Below are positions 8,430 to 15,452 of a stretch of 22,473 nucleotides of DNA, piece by piece. A model generated the notes under the pieces. That model did not search any database. It was not told the origin of the DNA and worked only from the letters and a program-made list of their open reading frames with translations. Made by a program: the position numbers and the translations under genes. Origin of the DNA: Promethearchaeota archaeon (GTDB taxonomy: Archaea; Asgardarchaeota; Lokiarchaeia; Sigynarchaeales; SOKP01). Each line of letters opens with the position of its first letter. Positions within the stretch are counted from its first letter, which is position 1. Location of the stretch: the NCBI GenBank assembly GCA_014730295.1, contig WJIN01000451.1, forward strand, positions 1 through 22,473. Reading direction: 5' to 3'.

Positions 8430-9653
8430 GTGCCAGTTGAAAATTCAAACGAGGTATATACACCTCATAAGATAGGAAACTTATTAATTCCGAACAGATT
8501 AGTCCGATCCGCTACATATTTAGGGAGAGCAACAGAAGAGGGATATGTTACCGATGATTTAGTTGAAAAATATAAGGAATTGGCATCTGGAGATATAGGA
8601 TTATGTATTACAGGTGTTTCTATAGCACGTGAGGATGGGCGTCAATTAGCAAAAATGATGGGAAATTTTTCAGATGATTTTACAGAGGGTTTAAGTAGAA
8701 TTGCAGGAATGTATCATGATAAAGTAGATGAGCGCGGAAATAATTCGAAAATATTCTTGCAAATTGGTCATTGTGGATCTCAATCTACCCATTGGGGATA
8801 TCACGGAGAACTAGTGTCTTCCTCTCCCGTAGAAAATCCGCTCTTAAAAAAAACTCCAAAAAAATTATCCCTGAAAGAAATTAACGAGATCGTTATCAAA
8901 TTTGCGGAAGCTACAAAAAGAGCAAAAAAGGCAGGGTTCGATGGAGTACAATACCACGGCGCACATGGATATCTAATAACACAATTTTACTCACCTTATT
9001 TTAATAAACGAACAGACAAATATGGAGGAACGACCGAAAATAGAGCAAGATTTGCTGTTGAGATCTTAAAGGAGAGTAGGAAATTAGTAGGCGATCAATT
9101 TCCAATAAATCTTAAAATGAACGGATCAGATAGAATTGAAGGGGGATTGGAATTAAAAGAGGCGTCCGAATTAGCAAAGATTTTTGCAAAAGAAGGTTAC
9201 GATTCTTTGGAAATTTCTTCGTATATCCATGAAGCGGGAAGAGCAGAAGAAGTCATTTCATTACCACCAGAAACACAAAAAGATCTAAGAAAAAGAAATA
9301 TAGAGGCTTATAATTTAGATCTTGCAAAATATATTAAAAACGAGTTAAAAAAGAATAAGGATACAGATCTCCCAGTTATAGTGGTTGGTGGACTCTATAA
9401 ATTTGAAACAATTCAGAATATCATTGAAAATACGCCAATTGAATTTTGCTCAATGTGTCGACCATTTCTAAGGCAACCCGATTTGGCGAAAATTTGGAAA
9501 AGAGGACCTCCATATCCAGAAGCTTCTTGTACTCATTGTAATCTCTGTACGAAAGAATTTCTTATTAAAGGGCCAAAAAGTAAAGGAGTGAGATGTATAC
9601 TCCAAGAAAAAGAAGATAAAAGGAAACGGAGAAGACAGAAAAAAAAGACCTAA
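8430..9653 (+). CDS. Old Yellow Enzyme-type NADH:flavin oxidoreductase with C-terminal Cys cluster
   Basis: FMN-dependent TIM-barrel ene-reductase. The barrel starts with TPHKIGNLLIPNRLVRSATY. The substrate-binding pair lies in YHGAHGYLITQF (H176, H179), followed by the classic SPYFNKRTDKYGGTTENR block (about 188-205). VIVVGGLY and the 'CRPFLRQPDLAKIW' segment are the phosphate-binding end. After the barrel comes CTHCNLC...C (C367, C370, C373, C389), equivalent in position to the [4Fe-4S] site of 2,4-dienoyl-CoA reductase (FadH) and trimethylamine dehydrogenase relatives. The protein stops at 407 residues in a basic tail, without the second flavin/NAD domain of those enzymes, so electrons probably come from a separate partner. 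The GTG start is supported by GAGGA at 8420-8424, five bases upstream. The substrate is unknown. Confidence 0.9.
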   Translation: MPVENSNEVYTPHKIGNLLIPNRLVRSATYLGRATEEGYVTDDLVEKYKELASGDIGLCITGVSIAREDGRQLAKMMGNFSDDFTEGLSRIAGMYHDKVDERGNNSKIFLQIGHCGSQSTHWGYHGELVSSSPVENPLLKKTPKKLSLKEINEIVIKFAEATKRAKKAGFDGVQYHGAHGYLITQFYSPYFNKRTDKYGGTTENRARFAVEILKESRKLVGDQFPINLKMNGSDRIEGGLELKEASELAKIFAKEGYDSLEISSYIHEAGRAEEVISLPPETQKDLRKRNIEAYNLDLAKYIKNELKKNKDTDLPVIVVGGLYKFETIQNIIENTPIEFCSMCRPFLRQPDLAKIWKRGPPYPEASCTHCNLCTKEFLIKGPKSKGVRCILQEKEDKRKRRRQKKKT

Positions 9654-9656
9654 ACT

Positions 9657-9695
9657 GCTTTTCTTATTTTTTATTATTTTTTCTTAATCTTTTTA
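9657..9695 (+). terminator. T-rich terminator downstream of the OYE gene
   Basis: Immediately after the stop codon come several runs of four to six T residues (TTTTC, TATTTTTTATTATTTTTTC, TTTTTAG). Such T-tracts act as intrinsic terminators in archaea. Confidence 0.4.
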
Positions 9696-9728
9696 GAAGA
9701 TTATTATATCTGTATATGTATATTATCC

Positions 9729-9748
9729 CGTAAAACAGAAGTTTTACG
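9729..9748. terminator. Perfect 8-bp hairpin between convergent genes
   Basis: CGTAAAAC (9729-9736) and GTTTTACG (9741-9748) form a perfect 8-base stem closed by the loop AGAA. It sits between the convergent ends of the flavin oxidoreductase (stop 9653) and the methyltransferase (stop 9771). It could be a bidirectional terminator or an RNA-stabilising 3' structure. Confidence 0.4.
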
Positions 9749-9770
9749 ATCATTCTTGATAATATCTAAA

Positions 9771-11183
9771 CTACTTTAATATTTTTCTGACTTGGGAAAA
9801 ACTCTTATTGCTGATTGCTTTCTCCAATATAAGTTTATTGTTATCAGTTAGCTCGAGAATCGGAAAAGTTTTTATGATTTTTCTTACTTGCCGTAAACCT
9901 AAATATTTTCGAGTATATTTAGCATTTGAGTATTTATACGTAGTCAAAAACTCGCTATCTAATTTTTTTCTAAAATATTCCAAAATGAAATTGAAATAAT
10001 TCATCAATAATTCTTGGTCATTTAAGGGAATTGACGGTTCTAAAAACAAATGGATTGGAGAAGTCCTATAAGTATTTCCTGACACCAAGATTCCATCCAC
10101 ATCAAAATCGGTTTTAATTTTATAAAGGCCTGCCCTTCCATCATAAGATCCAGAATCAACCGTTTTTACATAAAGAATATTTGATTTAATTTTTTTAAAC
10201 AAACTTTTATTTATAGTAATTGTCCTCTTTTGATATTTACCTGAACGATATTTATTGGAATCAATCACCGCTAATTTATGGCTCCCATTATTTTGCTGAA
10301 CATAGCTTTTTTTAAGATAATAGCTCACTTTTAAGGGGGTTTTTATTCGATGCTTTTGAATAAAGGTATAAAAAGGTGTTCCCGCCCGATAATTGAACTC
10401 TGGAACCAAGTGATATGATCGTATGAACTTTTTATTCGTTTTCAATTTGATTCCAGAAAATTCTAATGGGGATTCTGATGGCTCTGATTTACGTTCAAAA
10501 AACCCAATTAAGATATTTGTTCCCGTATGCCTAAAAATTTTAGATTCAAAAATGATGATTTTTTTAATATTATAATATCTTAAAAAATCCTTTCTGAATT
10601 TGTTTGAAACTGAAGCTCCGAATATGAAATTAGTGGGGATAATATAGATAAGATTTTTTATTCCTTGTCTTAAATCATTAATCATCGCAATCTGATATAA
10701 ATCTTGATAGCCATCATTGTTATCAGTAAAGTACTTCAAATGGGATTTGGTTTCCTTATGTTTTCTAATATATCCCAAATATAGATAGGGTGGATTAGTT
10801 ATATGAAAGATGGGATATCTCATCCTCTTTAATTTTGATGGAAATCTATTAAGATTATCTGCAGTTACCACATTCTTATTGATATAGCTTTCTTCAATTC
10901 CATAGGCTCTTGCTCTATCTTTACATCTCTGAACCATTTTAGGTTGTATATCAGACAAAAAAATATGTTTTCCAAAAAAATCAGACCTATCGCGTTCATT
11001 AATTTTATCTAAAATCGGAAAAATTAAATTTCCTTCCCCACAATATAAGTCAACCCACAAATAATCATACAGAATCTCTGAGATTTCAGAATAGATATAC
11101 TCTTCAAATATATCGGATGAAGTCAAATGTATTCCGAGTTTTCTTCTCTGTTCTTTTTGAGTATTTACATTTTCTTCATTCAT
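9771..11183 (-). CDS. DNA adenine-N6 methyltransferase, gamma-type motif order
   Basis: S-adenosylmethionine-dependent DNA methyltransferase. In order: an N-terminal motif-X-like RRKLGIHLTSSDI (about 13-25, compare 'GxxxTP' of the family), motif I VDLYCGEGN (44-52), the acidic ribose-contact residue in FLSDIQ (D78), a motif-III-like TADNL, the catalytic NPPY (130-133) of motif IV, then IPTNFIFG (about 183-190). The region from about 230 to 470 is unlike the core and is the probable target-recognition domain. The order X-I-IV-recognition is that of gamma-type N6-adenine enzymes (Eco57I/TaqI-like families). No restriction endonuclease is adjacent. Its start is 20 bases after the response-regulator stop on the same strand, so it should be co-transcribed with that regulator and the kinase. 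The recognition sequence cannot be predicted from this. Confidence 0.85.
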   Translation of the reverse strand: MNEENVNTQKEQRRKLGIHLTSSDIFEEYIYSEISEILYDYLWVDLYCGEGNLIFPILDKINERDRSDFFGKHIFLSDIQPKMVQRCKDRARAYGIEESYINKNVVTADNLNRFPSKLKRMRYPIFHITNPPYLYLGYIRKHKETKSHLKYFTDNNDGYQDLYQIAMINDLRQGIKNLIYIIPTNFIFGASVSNKFRKDFLRYYNIKKIIIFESKIFRHTGTNILIGFFERKSEPSESPLEFSGIKLKTNKKFIRSYHLVPEFNYRAGTPFYTFIQKHRIKTPLKVSYYLKKSYVQQNNGSHKLAVIDSNKYRSGKYQKRTITINKSLFKKIKSNILYVKTVDSGSYDGRAGLYKIKTDFDVDGILVSGNTYRTSPIHLFLEPSIPLNDQELLMNYFNFILEYFRKKLDSEFLTTYKYSNAKYTRKYLGLRQVRKIIKTFPILELTDNNKLILEKAISNKSFSQVRKILK

Positions 11184-11203
11184 TATTTCTGTTAGAAAGA
11201 GAT

Positions 11204-11569
11204 TTATACAATATTAGGAATTGGAGACTTATTCAGCGCTTTTTTAACATTATTAACCAATCTTTGGTTACTAAAGGGTTTAAGCTTAAAAGACATGACT
11301 CCAAGAGAATTGGCAATCTCTTGTACTTCTTCGTCGGCTGTTGCAATAATTATCTTCGCATTCGGATCAAATTCTTTTATTTCTCTTGTCGCTTGAATTC
11401 CACTCTTAATGGGCATTCTATGGTCCATAATAACCAAATCGGGTTTCTCAGTTGAATTTTTATATAGCTCAACCGCCTCCTCTCCATTACAACATTTCCC
11501 TATTATTTCATGTCCATGTATCTCTAAAACCATTTCATATAATCTTTGTAGCGATATTTCATCATCCAC
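11204..11569 (-). CDS. Single-domain response regulator (receiver only)
   Basis: CheY-like receiver that should accept phosphate from the kinase encoded just upstream. Receiver residues are all present: acidic pair in VDDE, phospho-acceptor Asp in LVIMDHRMP (D49 in this numbering), Thr in IIATADEE (T78) and Lys in FKLKPF (K97). There is no DNA-binding or enzymatic output domain, so it must act on a partner. The start is problematic. The only ordinary start is the GTG at 11569, which is itself the Val of VDDE and would remove most of the first beta strand. In the same frame upstream the sequence reads A-K-I-I-I-V-D-D-E, a normal receiver N-terminus, preceded by ATA at 11587-11585 and, six bases further, the kinase stop TGA. 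AAGGAAGG at 11598-11605 is suitably placed for the ATA. I list the GTG boundary but believe translation starts earlier. Confidence 0.85.
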   Translation of the reverse strand: MDDEISLQRLYEMVLEIHGHEIIGKCCNGEEAVELYKNSTEKPDLVIMDHRMPIKSGIQATREIKEFDPNAKIIIATADEEVQEIANSLGVMSFKLKPFSNQRLVNNVKKALNKSPIPNIV

Positions 11570-11593
11570 GATTATTATCTTAGCTATATCAAA

Positions 11594-13732
11594 TCAGCCT
11601 TCCTTAGGTAAGCGAATAACGAAATTGCTTCCTTCTGATGGCCTTCCAGGAATTCTATCTTCAACCCATATTTCTCCATTATATATATCTAAAATTTTTT
11701 TTACAGTTAATAGCCCCAAACCCATGCCCTTCGATAATTTATTATCTCTAATTTGGGTTCCGAACAATTTTTTTTTCATATCATCGGATATGCCCATTCC
11801 ATTATCACGGAATTCAAGTTTCCAATATTGCTCATTATCAATGGTATCTTCTGAAATTTCGATGGAAATCTTGATTTTTTCGTTTTGGTTGTATTTTATG
11901 GCATTAAATATAATATTTTCAAAAACATCGGTTATAAGCTTGTTCGCAAGAGCTATTATGTTTTCTTCAATATTATTTATCTTTATATTTAAATTTTTAT
12001 TAAAATAACTTTTTTTCACAAAATTTATTGCTTCTTCCAAACAATTCTTTAAATTGATGGGTTTTAAATTAACTTCTACATTATTTAAATTAGAGAGATT
12101 TCGAATATTGGAGACTAGGCCAGCACCCCTCACGACTTGCTCATTTATAATATTAAATACCTCAATCATCTCATCTGAATAGACATACTTATCAGTCCAA
12201 ATCGAGAGTAAATCGATACCAGATTTAATATTTTGGAGGATATTGTTGATGTCATGGGCAAATAAATCTTTATAGAATTCCGCACGATTATATGCTTTTT
12301 TATATAATTCTCTCGATTCCCGAACTTCTTTTTCTATCTTCTTCCTTTTTGTTATGTCTCTTGCTAAACTAATGATAAAATTGTATCCATTATATTGCAC
12401 TAATTTAGCATTAACCTCTGTGGGAATTTTTTTGCCAGATTTGGTTAAATGTGTTGTTTCGAAGATTAATGATTTATCTTTTCTCAAGTCATCCATTCTA
12501 TTTTGAATAAGTTTTCTATTCTCACTTGTATCAATTTCTTCAATATTCATACTTGTGAGTTCATTTTTAGAGTATCCAAGTCTGTCAGCGACTGTATTAT
12601 TAACTTGGCTTATATTTCCTTCCAAATCATGAATGAAAATAGCATCGGTAGCATTATTGAATAAAGCTTTGAATCTTTTTTCGGATTTTCTTAATTCTTC
12701 TTTTTCAAGAAGTCGTTTCTCTTCTATAGTTGCCGATTCAACTAAAATTTGAAAAATGTTTTTGTCACTATCGGATAATTTTCGATTATCTTCATACAAG
12801 ATACAAAAGTCAGCAATGGGTTCATTCTCAATTCTTATTACTCCTCCCACATATTTCTTAATATTTTGTTTGATTAAGAAGTCATCAGTTATAGCATATT
12901 TGGTTTTATCAATATCTTCAAAAATTACTAAATCTTGCATATTTTCTTGAATAACATCGGTACATACGAATCCTGCAGCATTTTCAAAAATAAACATCTC
13001 TTTATTATCCTTATTAATCCCATAGCTGTCGATCATTAATTCATTATCCTTGGTAACCAATTTATTATAAAATGCCCAATCCGCATCAAGTAATTCTCTA
13101 GTCGTTTGAACTAACCTTTGAATATTTCTCCGTGGATTTTCGGAAAAGCTTAAGAATACATCATTGAGTATTTTAAAGTTATTTTCGGATTTTTGTAATT
13201 TTTTTTCAAGTTTTTCTCTGAGAATTTTTTCTCTTTTTTTATCTAATTTTGCATTGAGTATAGGAGAAACAAAATCTGCAACATTTTCTAAGAAATTTAT
13301 ATCACTCTGGCTAAATCCATCCGATTTATTTGCAACAGCAAATTGTCCAATTACATGATGTTTGAAAATGATTGGAACTACTAACACATTTTTAATTGGA
13401 AGATGACCATGAGGAACCTTTCTTGGACTGTTCGAATAAATCGTTTTCTTTTGTTCAATAGATCGCCCCCAGATGTTTTTATTCCCGACCCAAGTCTCTT
13501 TAGGAAATACAATATTCTTATCTTTTACACTACACTTACTCCAAATATTACGCGTCATAGAAGGGCAAATTAAATCCCCTCTTTCGTCAATATACCCAAA
13601 ATATCCGAATTCTGCGTCTAATTCTTCTAAGACCAAATCTAAAGCTTCTGAATAGAAATTGATGTCTGAAAATGTAAGAAAGATTTTCGCAATCTCACTT
13701 TGAGTGGTTTTTAAATCTTTTATTGTCGCCAT
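11594..13732 (-). CDS. GAF-GAF-PAS sensor histidine kinase
   Basis: Soluble sensor kinase of about 712 residues. Numbering from the TTG-started frame: first GAF-like domain about 15-165, second GAF-like domain about 190-340, a PAS domain about 355-465 ending in ARDITKRK, then the H-box FAHDINNIL with phospho-His about 496, an N-box (ENIIFNAIKYN), DNGMGI and GMGLGL of the ATPase domain. Coiled connectors rich in Lys and Glu join the modules. There is no transmembrane helix. The open frame begins with TTG at 13741; ATG at 13732 is the likelier start. The receiver gene follows in the same reading frame after the TGA at 11594-11596, and the methyltransferase follows the receiver. The kinase core is closely similar to that of the kinase at 317. 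GAF and PAS domains suggest small-molecule or redox sensing, but no ligand can be named. Confidence 0.93.
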   Translation of the reverse strand: MATIKDLKTTQSEIAKIFLTFSDINFYSEALDLVLEELDAEFGYFGYIDERGDLICPSMTRNIWSKCSVKDKNIVFPKETWVGNKNIWGRSIEQKKTIYSNSPRKVPHGHLPIKNVLVVPIIFKHHVIGQFAVANKSDGFSQSDINFLENVADFVSPILNAKLDKKREKILREKLEKKLQKSENNFKILNDVFLSFSENPRRNIQRLVQTTRELLDADWAFYNKLVTKDNELMIDSYGINKDNKEMFIFENAAGFVCTDVIQENMQDLVIFEDIDKTKYAITDDFLIKQNIKKYVGGVIRIENEPIADFCILYEDNRKLSDSDKNIFQILVESATIEEKRLLEKEELRKSEKRFKALFNNATDAIFIHDLEGNISQVNNTVADRLGYSKNELTSMNIEEIDTSENRKLIQNRMDDLRKDKSLIFETTHLTKSGKKIPTEVNAKLVQYNGYNFIISLARDITKRKKIEKEVRESRELYKKAYNRAEFYKDLFAHDINNILQNIKSGIDLLSIWTDKYVYSDEMIEVFNIINEQVVRGAGLVSNIRNLSNLNNVEVNLKPINLKNCLEEAINFVKKSYFNKNLNIKINNIEENIIALANKLITDVFENIIFNAIKYNQNEKIKISIEISEDTIDNEQYWKLEFRDNGMGISDDMKKKLFGTQIRDNKLSKGMGLGLLTVKKILDIYNGEIWVEDRIPGRPSEGSNFVIRLPKEG
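11598..11605 (-). promoter_or_regulatory. Ribosome-site-like AAGGAAGG before the receiver
   Basis: Read on the minus strand, AAGGAAGG lies within the last codons of the kinase gene, 10 bases before the ATA codon at 11587-11585 and 28 bases before the GTG at 11569. Its spacing favours initiation near the ATA rather than at the GTG. Confidence 0.35.
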
Positions 13733-13972
13733 ATTTACCAATTATAAATTGTTTTTAAAATCTCCCAAATATATTCTTAATGATAATAGGAGAATTTTTT
13801 TTAAAATCTTTGCTTTTATGATAATTGTGATTGAACTGATCAATAATTTTACAATTTATATCGATTATATTTAATATATTCTTATCATCTTTACATTTTT
13901 CTACACTTTTGTAAAAGCTATAGAAAATAAGATATCTTTTGTTTTAATAGAAGAAAAGTTCATAGAAGAGAA

Positions 13973-14004
13973 ATTTCGAAATATTAGTTCCAACATTTCG
14001 GAAC
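13973..14004 (-). terminator. Inverted repeats downstream of the gelsolin-like gene
   Basis: GTTCC (13987-13991) and GGAAC (14000-14004) form a small stem with an 8-base loop 15 bases after the gelsolin-like stop. A second palindrome, ATTTCGAAAT (13973-13982), follows. Together they may end that transcript. Confidence 0.3.
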
Positions 14005-14018
14005 ACCCCTTAGATCGA

Positions 14019-14327
14019 TTATTTAAGACCTACTAATAATTTAAATCTTTCGGGTTCTCTATTCTCATCAATAGCAGAGATTTTATAATCAATCGCTACT
14101 CTATCCCTAAGATTTGGAGATTTCCGTGCGGCAATAAACTTCAAGCGCGGGGTTGTGTTAGCACCGTGCCAGAGCCACAAAACTTTGGATAGTTGATCGA
14201 GAAAAATAAGAACCGAATCTGAATTAAGGAAGTTTGTTAAAAGTTTCCCTTCGGTGTGTAATTCCTCAAATTCTTCAGATTCTGAGTCCAATTTATAGAC
14301 AGCATAGTCTTTTAATTCCGCTTCCAT
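14019..14327 (-). CDS. Single gelsolin-like domain protein (candidate actin-binding ESP)
   Basis: A 102-residue protein whose whole length fits one gelsolin/villin-type domain: AVYKLDSES at the start, FLNSDSVLIFLD (about 33-44; compare 'L.sgDvfiLD' of gelsolin), the core strand LWLWHG (50-55; compare 'iyvWhG'), an Ala/Lys-rich helix KFIAAR (63-68), and ENREPERFKLL (88-98; compare the 'EG.EP..F' end of gelsolin repeats). Gelsolin domains bind actin and calcium and sever or cap filaments; Asgard archaea are known to encode short versions. It lacks a second domain, a signal peptide and membrane segments. The ATG is preceded by AGGT eight bases upstream. A different small beta/alpha fold remains possible because the call rests on motif resemblance only. 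Confidence 0.6.
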   Translation of the reverse strand: MEAELKDYAVYKLDSESEEFEELHTEGKLLTNFLNSDSVLIFLDQLSKVLWLWHGANTTPRLKFIAARKSPNLRDRVAIDYKISAIDENREPERFKLLVGLK

Positions 14328-14408
14328 AAGAAAAACCTATTAATTTGGAGTAATTTTCAAATCTTGAGATCAAAAAATCTATTTTAATCTTTACTCTTAT
14401 GAAACAAA

Positions 14409-14430
14409 AATCAATATTTGGAAATTGATT
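14409..14430 (-). promoter_or_regulatory. Inverted repeat upstream of gelsolin-like gene
   Basis: AATCAAT (14409-14415) and ATTGATT (14424-14430) form a 7-base inverted repeat around an 8-base spacer, about 85 bases upstream of the ATG at 14327. Possible operator or the 3' hairpin of the neighbouring rhomboid transcript; A/T content makes chance likely. Confidence 0.2.
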
Positions 14431-14480
14431 ATTATATTGAATTTTTACACAATTTTCTAATTAGATAAAAAAAAAGAGAT

Positions 14481-15128
14481 TTAGGTGAATTTATTAGTCA
14501 CTTTGAATATGAAAGCAAAAATGGCTCCCGCGACGAATCCACCTATATGTGCAAAATGGGCAGTTCCGGTGCCTGTTTCTAATGTTAAGCTTGTTATTCC
14601 ATATATTAGTTCTGTGGCAAAATAGATAATGATAAGAGTTGCTGCATTTATTCTTCTTGGAACTGTTTTTGTAACTAACATAAGCTGTATATTTGGAAAA
14701 AGAATTCCATAAATCGCCATCATACCATAAATTGCACCTGACGCACCCAGACTTGGAATAGTTTGAAATCCTATGAGAAAACTAAAAAGTCCATGCAATA
14801 TACTTCCACATAATCCAGATAATAGATAAATAATCAAAAACCATACATGTCCTACTTCTTTTTCAACATTATCAGCAACTACTAAAAAGAACCACATATT
14901 CATTATGATATGAACTGGGTCAGCATGCATAAACATACTCGTGAAAATGGTCCATAATTTCACCCCGCTGAAAAATTCTTCAGGAATAAACGCAAGTTCG
15001 TAGATATACATATATCCAGAAGGATCTGTATATTGTAGTATAAACGCAATTACATTTATCACCAAAATTCCAACGGTTATATACTGGGTTCGTAATGGAA
15101 TTTTATCGTCTTTATATTCATATACCAA
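14481..15128 (-). CDS. Rhomboid-family intramembrane serine protease
   Basis: Six-helix membrane protease that cleaves transmembrane helices. The catalytic serine lies in GASGAIYG (S130) and the catalytic histidine in HFAHIGGFVAGA (H194, with H191 beside it). The oxyanion-side H-x3-N is present in HIIMNMWFF (H73, N77), and the conserved glycines follow. 215 residues matches the compact six-helix class with no cytosolic extension. The start is TTG at 15128; the next in-frame Met is far inside, upstream is closed by TAA, and the first residues MVYEYKDDKIP align residue for residue with MVLEAESDKIP of the paralogue at 15453, which supports the TTG. It is divergent from that paralogue across 324 bases. 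Substrate unknown. Confidence 0.92.
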   Translation of the reverse strand: MVYEYKDDKIPLRTQYITVGILVINVIAFILQYTDPSGYMYIYELAFIPEEFFSGVKLWTIFTSMFMHADPVHIIMNMWFFLVVADNVEKEVGHVWFLIIYLLSGLCGSILHGLFSFLIGFQTIPSLGASGAIYGMMAIYGILFPNIQLMLVTKTVPRRINAATLIIIYFATELIYGITSLTLETGTGTAHFAHIGGFVAGAIFAFIFKVTNKFT

Positions 15129-15452
15129 TTAAATCACTTTAGAATCGATTTTAATCATTAAATAACAAATATTCTAATTTAATTTTTTAAAAAAACCATT
15201 ATATTAAAATTTGATAGGAAGCGGTTAAAACTTACATTTCTGTATATGGATCCATGAAGCTTTTCACACTAAACACTCGGCTCGGATATATTAAAAACCC
15301 ATATTAATGAATTGATGAATTAGATAAGGATTATTTAAATCAATAAAAATATATATAATCTAAAAAATTCAATATATATTATTGTTTAGCACAAAAACAT
15401 ACTTCTTAAATAATTTAAAACAATTATTCTCAACAAATCTGAGGAACTTAAT
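15129..15452. other. Divergent promoter region between two rhomboid genes
   Basis: 324 bases without a credible gene. For the plus gene, AATATATATT at 15371-15380 could be the TATA box. For the minus gene, the reverse complement of 15199-15212 reads TTAATATAATGG-like. A perfect 10-base palindrome, ATGGATCCAT, lies at 15246-15255, and a slightly GC-richer CTCGGCTCGG tandem at about 15276-15285. Confidence 0.45.

Noticed and set aside
11594..11596. TGA between kinase and receiver as selenocysteine or a reassigned codon
   Set aside because: TGA clearly ends other genes here (1808-1810, 16113-16115, 22291-22293), the kinase ends in a normal LPKEG tail like the paralogue's FPKES, and the position is a linker where selenocysteine would have no catalytic role.
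11409..12008. Plus-strand 199-codon frame
   Set aside because: It lies antisense to the receiver and the kinase ATPase domain, whose motifs are unmistakable; its own residues are low-complexity Ser/Ile/Phe typical of antisense frames in AT-rich genes.
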